Positions 53,156 to 63,631 of a DNA stretch of 64,000 bases are shown here, one piece after another. Made by a program: the position numbers and the translations under genes. Each line of letters begins with the position of its first letter. The stretch's first letter is position 1. Below the pieces are notes generated by a model. That model worked only from the letters and a program-made list of their open reading frames with translations. It was not told the origin of the DNA and did no database searches. Source of the DNA: Brachionus plicatilis (lineage: Eukaryota > Rotifera > Eurotatoria > Ploima > Brachionidae); contig QEOQ01000378.1 of assembly GCA_010279815.1 (NCBI GenBank), forward strand, positions 98,926 to 162,925, read 5' to 3'.

Positions 53156-53164
53156 TTTTTATAC
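53156..53164 (-). promoter_or_regulatory. TATA-box candidate for the polycystin gene
   Basis: TATAAAAA on the minus strand lies about 38 nt upstream of the ATG at 53118. Transcription would then start 25-30 nt downstream, giving a 5' UTR of only about 10-20 nt. This is plausible but unproven, since TATA-like strings are frequent in such AT-rich DNA. Confidence 0.35.
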
Positions 53165-53169
53165 CAAGG

Positions 53170-55790
53170 TTATTTTTTTATTAATAATTAATTTTTAAAA
53201 TTTTCAATTTAATTTCATGTAGCTTTTTTTTTATTTTTTCTAGTTTAATATTTAATTACATCTGATGTTTATTCAAATCATTTGCTTTCATTAAACATAA
53301 TATATAAATTGATTTGTAAATGAACATTAAAAATATGCGAATATAGCGATGTAAATACAATGTTCTTTTAATTTTTGTTTAATACCTGAAAGATATTTTT
53401 GTTTTCTTTAATTTTAAACTTCAATGGCATTGTGAGTTTTAGAGCAAATAATTGAACAAAAATGAAAAATTATAAAAATATATAATTATAAATTATATAT
53501 TTTTTTTTTATTTTTGGTTCTACTCAGTGACTAAAACATATAAAAAAATCAGATCCCAGAAAATTTTGCTTCCTTAACTAAATATGCAAACAAAAAATGT
53601 CAATTTATTTTTTATTTTAAAAAATACAATTTTAGAAATATTTGACAAAATTTTTAATAAAAAAGGCGTAGGAATTAGAATTTTAAAAATTTTTAATTCT
53701 TTTATTCAGTGTCAGAAATTTTTTCTTCGTTTTCATTCTGGATTAATGATAAATCATTCTCTACGAGATCTTTCTTATCACAATCCAGACAAAAATTATA
53801 CAAATTTTATATAGTCGGTTCTAAATATTTTCAATACATTTAAGCAATTTCTGTGCATAAAAAAGACAAAAATACTGATGTTAGGAATAATTTTGTTTAT
53901 TGATATTTAATGTAATTAAAACGGAGCAAAATTGTGTGAAAAATAAAACAAAAAAAAAAAACTTTCAGTAAGGACTAGAGTTTCATTAGGATGACGAATT
54001 CAAGCATTGTTTATAGCTTTTTGGCTACCAGGATTACGTTTTCTTTCAAGTATGAATTTCATATTAGATATTTGGTATTTTTTCAATAAAAAACATTTTT
54101 TTCTTTGATTGTTAGATTTCTAAAAAGAATTTATCAATCAATATTTCGCTTACTGCTTTAAAATAAATAAAAAAAAAATCTGATAAATAAAAAATAAATC
54201 TGTTTTTATTATATTGACACTATTTTATTTTTTTATTGTAAATTAAAAAAAGTATTTTTTTAGGAGTTTTGTTTTCTTTCTAAAATTTTTTTTTAATATA
54301 TATATTACGCGTACATTTAAAATCGGCATATTCTTCAAACATTCTTTATAATACTTTTCTCAGCTAACAAAAAAATTCCCATTAAATGTTATGATCACAG
54401 AAAAAGGGAAATGTCAGTATAAAATTATTAGTGTCTTAATTCTCTTCACTTTTTAGTATAAAAGCTACACTTCTTCTAAAAACAAAAAAATATTAAAAAA
54501 ATAATAATATAAAGTACGATTATTAAAAAGTTCATTTTAGATCTCAATAAATTAAAATATATGAAGCGTAATTTCAACATATTTTTTTGTTTAATATTTT
54601 GTTATTGGTACCCTAGGATTTCTTACCAGTTATTATTTCAATAAAAAAATCAATCCAGAGCATAAAATTTTAGTTTTTCAATTAATTTTGGCTAAAGGGT
54701 TTTATTCGATCAAATCATTAATTTTTTTAAATTCATTATTTAAATTCTTAGACGAATAATCTTAAAGAGGTGATGGTGTTTCAGTCAATTATGCCTAAAA
54801 CTCCAACCATCTTTACCACAAAATTATCCTCAACAAAGAAGCTTTATTATAAAATAATATTTTTTAAATAACGTTCTTTAGTATGTTTTTTGTCTAATTT
54901 TCAAAAAAAATTCGGTAGATTACATATAATTTGCATTGTTTTGATATAAATTTATCACCTCTTTAGCAACTTGAGTTTACATTTGAAATATCAAAAAAAT
55001 AGTTCAACCGACTAGACCATCTTTCGATAAATATAAATAAATTTGTATTTAATTACAATTTGAACTTTTATTAAAAATTTTATTTGGTAAATATAATATG
55101 CTCAAAAACTTACTTTACTGATAAATTTTGATGTTTTATTTACATACAATGATTATCGATTTAAACAAAAATTCATGTTCAAGTTCTTAAAAATCTAAAT
55201 CAATTCTTATTAATTTTTAATTCATTAAATATAGACTTAAAAAATTCTAATTAAATAAATATTTTTTAATAAATTAAAAATGAGAAATGTAACAGTATTA
55301 CCTGTTTCAAAATTTTCTTCTTAAAGAATAAGATTGAAAATTCTATCGATTTAAATTAAATATCTAGATTTCAAAAAAAAATTTACTGTTAGTCCCGAAA
55401 TAACGAAATAACAAAGAGTAATAATATTATAATAATTTAAATATTAAAAAAAGCTTCTGTAGTTTCGAAATTAAAGTTAATGTTTTTTTATATTTAAAAA
55501 TTTTTAAATAAAAAAGAATTATTATATTGAATTTTAATTTTAATTTAAAACTTTTATTTTTTATTTTATTCTTTAATTAAACAAATGAGGTATTGAAGAG
55601 TTGCTCATAAATGAAATTCTAATACTTCGATCTGAAGTGTATTTTGTGGATTTGGAAAACTTTTTATTTATGGAAATTATTTTTTTTGAAGATTTTCAAT
55701 TAAGTTGATCAAATTTTTTAATTATTTAAATTTTGGTCTAAAAATAAAATAATTAGACAGCTGAAAGCTGAACTACGAAATGAAGAATAA
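53170..55790. other. Intergenic AT-rich DNA
   Basis: Upstream of the polycystin gene. A 76-codon plus-strand frame at 53584-53814 (ending SYHNPDKNYTNFI) has no known motif and is probably chance. I see no RNA gene and no clear repeat. Confidence 0.6.
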
Positions 55791-55796
55791 AAAATT

Positions 55797-56198
55797 TTAA
55801 GAATTTTTTTCAAAGTGTAGTAACTTCACTGAAACATCTCGTGCTTTACTATTCTCCTCGTTATTGTTCAAAATCGACTGAAACAATGAATAACTAGAAG
55901 CTTTTTCTTTTCTTCCATTGAACAATTTAGATTTTCCAACCATCTTAAACACTAAACTTTTGGCTTACCACTAAAAACGATTATTCAACACACTTGATAC
56001 CACGTTTTTTTTTTTATTTTAGAAATCAATCTAATAGCTTAACCGCTGCCACCAATGTATTACAGGCCGAGTGTGTGAATAATAAGCTTAGTATTTAGTT
56101 AAACACTTTATTTAAAATAAGTTTAGAAAATAACAACTACTTCATCTCTTTTGAAATAACAAGTAATATTTATAGTCTGATCACGTCACCATACTACA
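55797..56198 (-). mobile_element. LTR retrotransposon 5' end: LTR, primer site, gag start
   Basis: Minus-strand order: a 143-bp LTR (56198-56056) starting TGTAGTATGG and ending CTGTAATACA, with TATAAATA and AATAAA inside; then TTGGTGGCAGCGG (56055-56043), in the place and style of a primer-binding site; then an ATG at 55943 opening MVGKSKLFNGRKEKASS, which stops after 48 codons at 55797. TG...CA ends and promoter/poly(A) signals in the right order support the call. The remainder of the element is absent. Confidence 0.6.
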
Positions 56199-56424
56199 AA
56201 AGATTTGGCAAAATCGTTTGAGAATCTTCAAAAAATAATTTCAATAAAAAATAGTTTAAGTTATCTAAGAGTGCTTGTTAGATATGTTCATAAAATATTT
56301 TTTTTTTTTTCTTTTGTACTTTTTTCACTAAAATTCTCAAAACCCAAAGTTTAAACTAAAGGTATCATTCATCTCTGAATTTATTAACTAAGCCATGAAA
56401 GTCAAATATTTACAATTTATAAAT

Positions 56425-56430
56425 TTTATT
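56425..56430 (-). terminator. Poly(A) signal candidate of the GT31 gene
   Basis: AATAAA on the minus strand, about 50 nt after the stop of the glycosyltransferase. Confidence 0.45.
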
Positions 56431-56478
56431 AACGCTTTAAAAAAATTATGTTTTCTTGGTGTAAATTAGAATAAATGT

Positions 56479-57420
56479 CTAAATTTGACTTGTTAAAACT
56501 TTGTACCAAATTTTTGCCGCATACTTTAAAAACTCCTGGCTCAGATAAACAAAAAACAAGTTGGTTTTTTCAAAGTTATTCTCAATTTGGTCAATTGAGC
56601 CGAACCAGTATTTTTGACTTAGACTATAATAATTTGCTTTTAAGGCTGTGCCCAATATTCCGCTCATATAAACATCGTCTATCCACATAAAATGAATGTG
56701 GTATGATATATTAAGCATTGGTTTGATCAAATCTCCAGTGATCATGTAGCCCACTCCAGAGCAGTAGTCACAAAATATTTCATATTGATATTCCTGTTTG
56801 CTAATGAACCATTTGGAAGTTTGGTCTCTGATAACCTTCATATTGCTCATTAAATTGCATAGAATACTTTTTGGTTTTATTTCATTTTCTTTCAGGTATT
56901 TTCTAATTTGAAAAATATTAATTAGAACATCATCATCACTTTTAAGTAAAAAATCCACATTGGCACAATATTGACTGATCCATTTAAGTGACATTACTCC
57001 TTTGAGAGTTAAATTTCTATAGGTGTCCATGAAGTCTTGCTGAACTATGTCCCTGTAGAGATTAGCTTCTAGTAAAATACGTCTTTGGATCAATGCATTG
57101 TTTGTGCTTCCGAACAGAAACACAATTCTCAAGTCCGAAAATAGGCTCCTTCGAGTCCAGGACTCGCGAATAATTTCACGGTGCCGGTGGTTCTCCGGGC
57201 GAGTGTTTACAGCTACTAGAAGAAATATTCGGCTATTTTCGCATACAGTATGGCCTGGGTTTATGGTAAAGTTGAAATTGTGGTGGTTCAGTATTTTAGA
57301 GTTTGGATTGAACGGAGATAATTTGACTTGGAAAATCAGCAATTCAAAAACAATCAAGTTTATTTCAACTTTCATTTTTTTTAATAGATTTTGGAAATTT
57401 TTTTTTAAAGAAATGTCCAA
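56479..57420 (-). CDS. Beta-1,3-galactosyltransferase-like enzyme (GT31)
   Basis: A 313-residue, intron-free gene of glycosyltransferase family 31, Golgi enzymes that transfer a sugar in beta-1,3 linkage to glycoproteins or glycolipids. Motifs in order: LLVAVNTRPENHRHREIIRE (67-86) and SW (87-88); IVFLFG (99-104); DFMDTYRNLTLKG (129-141); KWISQYC (146-152); the metal-binding DxD-type triplet in LLKSDDDVLIN (158-168); YCSGVGYMITGD (219-230); and IDDVYMSGIL (247-256), the family's [ED]DV block. Only a weak hydrophobic segment (residues 19-35) is available as a type II membrane anchor, so the ATG may be imperfect or a 5' exon may be missing. The last motif ends about 57 residues before the stop, normal for the family. 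Exact sugar specificity cannot be told. Confidence 0.88.
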   Translation of the reverse strand: MDISLKKNFQNLLKKMKVEINLIVFELLIFQVKLSPFNPNSKILNHHNFNFTINPGHTVCENSRIFLLVAVNTRPENHRHREIIRESWTRRSLFSDLRIVFLFGSTNNALIQRRILLEANLYRDIVQQDFMDTYRNLTLKGVMSLKWISQYCANVDFLLKSDDDVLINIFQIRKYLKENEIKPKSILCNLMSNMKVIRDQTSKWFISKQEYQYEIFCDYCSGVGYMITGDLIKPMLNISYHIHFMWIDDVYMSGILGTALKANYYSLSQKYWFGSIDQIENNFEKTNLFFVYLSQEFLKYAAKIWYKVLTSQI

Positions 57421-57880
57421 TATTTAGTTTAAAAATTTAAATTCAATTTGCTGTTTAAGAAAAAAGAGGATTTAGTGTCTAGATATTTAGCGGAATAGTT
57501 AAAGATTCAAGAAAGCATTTGGTTCATAAATGTTGCACAGTGTTTTAGAACCTTGATCAAATAGTTTAATTTGTTAAAAAATGTATTATATAAGATAAAA
57601 AATATGCTTTTTTACGACAGTCTGCATAAAACATCAAAGGCTTAAGAAAATGATTTAAAAATAACAAGAAGCGTTTTATGCATCACTTCTAGGCCATGAT
57701 GATTTTACGTGAATTTACGTAAATTAACGATAATTGACGTATATTTTCGTAAAAAAAAGTAATAATACTCATTTTTACGGAAACATAGTTTTGTAAATTA
57801 GCGTTTATTTATGCAATTATACGATAATTTCCGTATTTTTACGTAAATTTATCCATTTTACTGTAAATTGTAAAGACAAA
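57421..57880. other. AT-rich DNA with degenerate ACGTAA motifs
   Basis: No gene. 57705-57860 carries ttacgtgaatttacgtaaat and diverged relatives of the repeat seen at 1-212. Confidence 0.65.
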
Positions 57881-57884
57881 ATAT

Positions 57885-58815
57885 TACATGGTCAGTAAAA
57901 TAATGTATATTTATCATTAAATATACTTCAGTAAATTAATTAAAAAGAAATAGCAAAAATATTTATTTTTTTGGTAAATTTATAGAATTTTCTCAGCAAA
58001 AGAATTTTAATCTGCAGTAAAATTTATTCAGTAAAATAATTAAAAAAATAGTAATAATTTCAAAAAAATAATTAAATGTTCAGTTTATATAATATTATTA
58101 AATCAGTAAATCCATTTCAGTAAATTAATTAAAAAGAAATAGCAAAAATATTTATTTATTCAGTAAATTTATTGAATTTTAGCTAACTGACTGGAAATTA
58201 CTGTTTGATGAGTGCTCTTTTAGCATTTTTCGGACATCCAGGCCCACGTCTCTGACCAATCGGGATCTGTTTAGCTACCAATGGAATAACGCAATCAGCC
58301 AATTTTAACTGTGCAGAAACGGCAAGAATGTGTTTGAATAGATGCTGCTTGGCGAGTGCGAGACAGGAGCACTTTCCTCTAAGGTAATCATCTTCGACTA
58401 GCTGGAGACAATGGACACTAGCTTCTTCGATGTCTTTAGAAAACGCATCAAAATCTGTATACTGGAAGTCTTTATGCGATCCATTGGTTGACGATTGCTT
58501 TTGTTATATTTGGAATCGCCTTTGAGCCGATGTAATGGTCAAAAAAGAAATGAAAAATTTGACAAGTACTATGTCAATTTACTGAATTAGTTCAATTAAT
58601 TTAATGTTTTACATTTACTGATTTTATTAATTAATTAGCAGAATAAATTGTTATTTTTATTTGCTAAAAATAATTTTGCTGACAAATAAACAATTTTGCT
58701 GAAAATAATTTTCTGAATAAAATTTACTGATGGGATAATCATTTGTACTGAATAAAATATTATATTTACTAATTTATTCTATTATTCTTACTGAAGCGAT
58801 AATCATATGCCAATA
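57885..58815 (-). mobile_element. MULE-derived element with CAGTAAAT-rich arms
   Basis: The left 300 bp (57885-58190) repeats cagtaaatt, including two copies of cagtaaattaattaaaaaga at about 57933 and 58112. The right 250 bp (58570-58815) carries the complement (ttactga, tttactg). Between them lies a MULE transposase C-terminal frame. Inverted subterminal arrays around a decayed transposase indicate one degenerate element; the exact ends are unclear. Confidence 0.62.
58198..58503 (-). pseudogene. MULE transposase C-terminus with SWIM-like finger
   Basis: An open minus-strand frame of about 100 codons without an ATG: KDFQYTDFDAFSKDIEEASV, then GKCSCLALAKQHLFKHILAV, then VAKQIPIGQRRGPGCPKNAK, ending ALIKQ. 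The C-x-C...x-H pattern is the SWIM zinc finger that follows the MULE catalytic domain. The third zinc ligand (Cys of CxH) is Phe here. The PIGQxRxxGxPxKAKxAL tail is typical of MULEs. The catalytic part is missing upstream. It is not part of the 7503 element. Confidence 0.72.
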
Positions 58816-59154
58816 GTAAAAGGGACAAAAAAGCTGCTTTTTTTCTTATTTTTCTTGCAAATTTTTAAAAAATAAACAATTTATAAATTTATATCTTTTT
58901 TTATCTAAAAATAAAAAACGTAATATTACGTAAATTTATGTAAAACATAAAATTCCAATGAGTAAATTTATGTAAAATATTGTATAAAAAGTTAAAAAAA
59001 AAATTATTACAATTTATATTTTGATTTTGATCTCAAACTTCAATTTTGCGATTCGAACAAAAATTTTATATTCCCAGTATTTGCTAAAATATAATGTACA
59101 ATAAGAATTATTTCTTTTTATTCGAACCAGACAAAATTAGTAAAAAAAGGTCAA

Positions 59155-59325
59155 AAATGAACTACAATTTCAACAAAAGAAAAAAATTTGTCAATTTTTG
59201 TCGATAACCCAAAAATAAAAAAATATGAAATAGCAAATAAATTTAGTAGAGAGTTTAACTGACGTATTCCAAAATCAACACTTAGCGAGATTATAGCTAA
59301 AAAAGATTATTGACGAAGTTGCGAT
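59155..59325 (+). pseudogene. pogo/Tigger-type transposase N-terminal fragment
   Basis: Reads FQQKKKICQFLS, then (after a shift) DNPKIKKYEIANKFSREFN, a TGA, RIPKSTLSEIIAKKDY and another TGA. This is the CENP-B-like helix-turn-helix arrangement at the N-terminus of Tigger/pogo transposases. It stops at the assembly gap. Confidence 0.6.
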
Positions 59326-59369
59326 TCTTCAAACAGCTTTTAAGCATTTTCAAAATAGAAGATTATTAT

Positions 59370-59603
59370 NNNNNNNNNNNNNNNNNNNNNNNNNNNNNNN
59401 NNNNNNNNNNNNNNNNNNNNNNNNNNNNNNNNNNNNNNNNNNNNNNNNNNNNNNNNNNNNNNNNNNNNNNNNNNNNNNNNNNNNNNNNNNNNNNNNNNNN
59501 NNNNNNNNNNNNNNNNNNNNNNNNNNNNNNNNNNNNNNNNNNNNNNNNNNNNNNNNNNNNNNNNNNNNNNNNNNNNNNNNNNNNNNNNNNNNNNNNNNNN
59601 NNN
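59370..59603. other. Assembly gap (234 N)
   Basis: A run of N. Reading frames drawn across it are artefacts. Confidence 1.
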
Positions 59604-59960
59604 TCACAAAATTTGTGACCAAGTTAGTCGGTACCGGTTCGGTGGCCACTCTGGTCATAAAAATTTATGACCAGGTTTTTTGTGACCAGTTTTTTGATCA
59701 CTAAAAAAATTATAGGTCATAAAGAAAAATTCCTGGTCAAAAAAAAAATGCTGGTCACATTGAATAAATTTTATTTGATTTCTAAAATATTTTTAATAAA
59801 ATTTTTATTAATTTTGAAACAAAAAATTTACTCTTAAAGAATTCAAATTCTTTAATATTTATTAAGATTTTAATAATTGAAAAAAAAATTCTGGTAACAC
59901 ATTTTTTTTCCTGGTCACAAAAATCCTGGTCATAAATTTAATGACTTATTATATTTAAAA
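59604..59960. repeat. CTGGTCACAAA / GGTCATAAA repeat cluster
   Basis: At least ten copies of ggtcacaaa or ggtcataaa in both orientations are spread over 350 bp right after the gap. They look like the end arrays of an inverted-repeat element whose other end lies in the gap. No coding sequence; 59960-60200 is plain AT-rich DNA. Confidence 0.6.
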
Positions 59961-60214
59961 AAATAAAAATTTTCACAAATTATTATTTTCTTCACTATTT
60001 TATATATTCTTTTTTATGAAAAATAAATGGTTGTCTTTAAGTCAAATTTTATTTATAATTACTAAGTTCAAAGTATAAGATTATGTGCTTAAATTAAATT
60101 TAATAAGCTGAGCTTTTATTTGATATGCAATATTTATCACTGTTCCTTTATATTTTCAAATCAGAATTAAAAAAAAGTAATTTTTTTGAAAGTTTATTAA
60201 TTATCCGTATAATT

Positions 60215-60450
60215 TCCTTTTAAAATTCATCACATTACGAACTCTTTAAGTAAAAGGACAAACTGATTTTTTAACCTCGTCTGTTGGAACTTAAGTAATT
60301 GCTCCTTTTATTACTTCAATAAATTCATTGCTCGTTGGGAATTTATTCACCTTCATTCGCGTAATATTCGCAATCCAGAGCTAAAAATTGCATGGGTTCA
60401 AGTCAGGTGAATTGGGCGGCCACATTTCTTTCGAAATAATCAAATGTAGA
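60215..60450 (-). pseudogene. mariner-like transposase C-terminal relic
   Basis: Minus strand: MWPPNSPDLNPCNF, a TAG, LWIANITRMKVNKF, then NEFIEVIKGAIT, followed by further stops. WPPNSPDLNP is the third catalytic block of IS630/Tc1/mariner transposases. The fragment is short, lacks the other catalytic blocks and adjoins the truncated retrotransposon. Confidence 0.68.
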
Positions 60451-60489
60451 TTAATTCTAAAATAGTTCTAAAAAGCGTTCTTTTTAAAG

Positions 60490-61583
60490 ATGATTTTTTT
60501 ATTGTTCCCACAAGTTGAATTTGAAAAACTGGAAAAAATTATCAAAAGAAAGTATGTCGAAGGACTTTTCAACAAAAGACTTCAAGAAAAATGTAGAGAA
60601 AAACTTTCTAGAACAAATCGAAACAACGAACAGTTTAGTTTCAAACAATTGGTAGAATATTCGATAAACAAATTCAATGGATATGGTATTGGTATCGAGT
60701 CGAAATCAGACATTGGCAATCAAACCGCAGTGAGATGGGTACAAACAATCAAAATCCAAGTCAAACGAATTTTTCTAATTTAAACAATCGGTATTATAGA
60801 CGCGACAGTCAACCGTATTACCATAAATACAACACGAGATACCAAGAAAAAATAAAACAAGCAACTGAAGCAAACGCAGCCGATTTACGACTGAAAAATG
60901 ACAGGATAATCGGTAATGCAATTTTCAACAAAACTTTGGTTAGTTATTTATTCGACATTGGAGCAGATAAAACGATTATCAATCACAAACTGTATCAGAA
61001 AATCAAACGGGAGGATTCAGGCACTAAACTCGTCGAATTCAAAGGATAAAAATTAAAATCGTGTAGCTCTGAGTTGAAAATCTATGGTGAAATAAATTTA
61101 AACAATTGTCAAGTAACTGCAAACCAAAACGAAAGTTTAAAAAATGTCTCAATTTTGGTGACAAACCACAATTCAGTGCATGATTGTCTTCTAGGGAGAG
61201 ATATTTTAAACGGAATAAATATTCCACTTCTAAACACAAGAGTTAATAAAACGAAAGTTGACGAATTTAGCAAGTTGAAAAAACAACAATTTCATAACAA
61301 TTCAGAAATAAATTATGCTAAGGACATTAACAAAGGTAAAAATCGTTCAAGTGGTTTCGGCAAGACTCAAACTAATCCTAATGATCCAGAAAGTGGTCAA
61401 AAAAATTTTAAGCAAGAATTTACAAACAAACGGGTTAATCCAAAGATTAAAATAAATGGAAATGATAATGAAGATTTAAAAAATCGATTTGAAAAATTGT
61501 TCGTGCGTAACAAACAAAAACAATCGGTTGATGAATTCCGAACCAGTGATTCAAGCAAAGGCAAAAAACCAATACAATTCTAG
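60490..61583 (+). pseudogene. gag C-terminal part and protease region
   Basis: 60490-60783 encodes a basic gag-like stretch (KRLQEKCREKL, FSFKQLVEYSINKF). A frame change near 60740 leads into a protease with the active-site block YLFDIGADKTIIN, where the family usually has DTGA (here D-I-G-A). A TAA at 61047-61049 cuts the frame, which continues unchanged to 61583 with SILVTNHNSVHDCLLGRDIL, the second protease strand block. A Lys/Asn-rich spacer precedes the reverse transcriptase. Confidence 0.72.
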
Positions 61584-62617
61584 AAATAACTGATAAAAAA
61601 GTTAGGTTCGAAAATCCAGTGTCTACTAGTGATGATGTTAAGAAGGTCCGTCAAGAAATTCTGAATCAATTAAAAACAATTTCGGCCCAGTCAGTAATCG
61701 ATTTAACACCGAGCGAAAACAAAAATTTTGCTTTCAAAATCGAACTGTCAAACAGAGACCAAGAACCCATTACTTCAAAATGTAAACCATTACCTTACAA
61801 TGTAAAGGATAAAGTTAAACAAGAACTAGACAAACAATTGAAAGCTGGAATAATTCGAAAAAGTAAAAGTGAATGGTGCTCTGCTTTTAGAGTTGTTGAC
61901 AAACCTGACGGTTCAATCCGGCTAACAATAGATTATAAACCATTGAATAAGGTCATTAGAGGTGACAGTTACCCGCTACCATCTATTCAAGACCTATACA
62001 ACAAACTGTCTGGTGCTGATACATTCACTAAAATTGACATGAAGTCAGCATATCATCAAATACCTGTCCACGAGGATTCGATAAAATACACCGCCTTTAT
62101 ATGTGAATTCGGTTTGTATGAATATTTATCGATGCCTATGGGTATAAAAACCGCACCATCCTGGTTTCAGCGATTCATCGAAATGGCTTTAGATAAATTT
62201 ATTAGACAAGATTTGATGCGTGTCTATTTGGATGATCTGATTATTTTTTCAAACTGTCAAACTCTTGGCTTCAACTCTCACAAACAAATAGTATTAGAGA
62301 TAATAGATACTTTACGCAAACGAAACTTGAAAATTTCATTCGAAAAATGTGTACCCGTTGTCAATGAAATACAACTGCTTGGAAACGTAATATCTAAGAA
62401 TCAAATCAAACCAAACCCAGAAAGAGCAAGTTGTTTAAGGAAAAAAAACAAACCAAAAAACGTCCAAGAGCTACAATGTTGGCTAGGTATTTCAAATCAG
62501 TATAGAAAATTTATTGAAAATTATGCGGAAGTTGCAAAACCTTTATATGATTTAATGGATTTAAAAAACGTTCCAGACAACTGTCGTAAGCGAAACGGAG
62601 CTGTTAATGGGAGATAA
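61562..62617 (+). pseudogene. Reverse transcriptase domain (YLDD box)
   Basis: A clear Ty3/gypsy reverse transcriptase: KPLPYNVKDKVKQELD, GSIRLTIDYKPLNKV, YPLPSIQDLYNKL, FTKIDMKSAYHQI, EYLSMPMGIKTAPSWFQRF, and the catalytic box RVYLDDLIIFS near 62221-62253. The Asp pair is intact; YLDD replaces the commoner Y[IV]DD. LLGNVISKNQIKPNP and WLGISNQYRKFI follow. A single TAA at 62615-62617 separates it from the RNase H frame, which is the same frame. Confidence 0.9.
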
Positions 62618-63631
62618 GTTCTTTTAACATGGAATGACTCAGCTCAAACAAATTTTGAAAACTTTAAACAAACGTTGTGTAGCAACTTAGTGTTAGCGTT
62701 ACCCGATTTCAACAAACCGTTCTATGTATCGACTGATGCAAGTGAATATGGCTATGGTGCTGTATTGGAGCAGCAACAAGATGATGGTAGTGCCCGACCG
62801 ATCGCATATTTTTCAAAGAATTATACGTCGGCCCAAAGAAATTATTCGACGCCCGAAAAAGAACTACTGGCTCTAGTTATGGCTATCGAATATTTCCACC
62901 AATATCTATATGGTAAACCATTTCTCATCAAAACAGACCACCTACCACTCACTTGGATACAAACAAAGAAAAACACTCACGCAAGATTAGAACGCGTGTT
63001 ATTACGGCTGAGTATTTACGATTTCGAAATACTTCATGTGCCTCGTAAAGAAAACATTATGGCAGACAATTTCTCAAGTTTGCCAGATGAAAACGAGGTA
63101 AACACTGATCAATACGCTGATTATCTTGACACACTTGTTGCCGAAATTTTCGAAGAAAAAAGTGATGCTAACGTCACTCTAGTAAATAAAAAATCAATTG
63201 AAATTAACGAGATTACAGACTCGATCGAAACAATTTCATTTATTGATGAACAAACGCAAGATGCCGACATTGTGTGGATTATAAATTTAATTAAACAAAA
63301 TCTAGATACAAAACCAGAAGTAAAAATATTCGAAAATACAATGCAGAGACTTTTTTATAGAGAATATGGCAATTTACGTTTAGTAGAAAATGTATTGTAT
63401 CGTACGGTTAAGTGCAAAGATGGATCAAACGTTAACCAGTTTGTATTACCCAAACAAATTCAAGATAGAGTTATTAAACATATGCATGAAACAATTTATA
63501 ATGGACATCTTGGGAGGAGAAAAACAATCGAAAAAATTACATGTCGATTTTATAGACCATATTTACAAACAACTGTTAAAAAAATTATACGTGAATGTGA
63601 AGTTTGTCAAAAAGTTAAAGGCACCAAATAA
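62618..63631 (+). pseudogene. RNase H and integrase zinc-binding domain
   Basis: Same frame as the reverse transcriptase: LLTWNDSAQ, VLALPDFNKPFYVSTDASEY, GAVLEQQ, PIAYFSKNYTSAQRNYSTPE, then KPFLIKTDHLPLTWIQ and RKENIMADNFS, the gypsy RNase H blocks. The integrase zinc finger follows (HMHETIYNGHLG...CEVCQKVK, HHCC type). The frame stops at 63631. Confidence 0.88.

Noticed and set aside
53584..53814. 76-codon plus-strand frame upstream of the polycystin gene
   Set aside because: No motif, AT-driven composition, no neighbouring exon that would extend it.
59310..59658. Long frames on both strands through the gap
   Set aside because: They consist mostly of unknown residues from the N run; artefacts.
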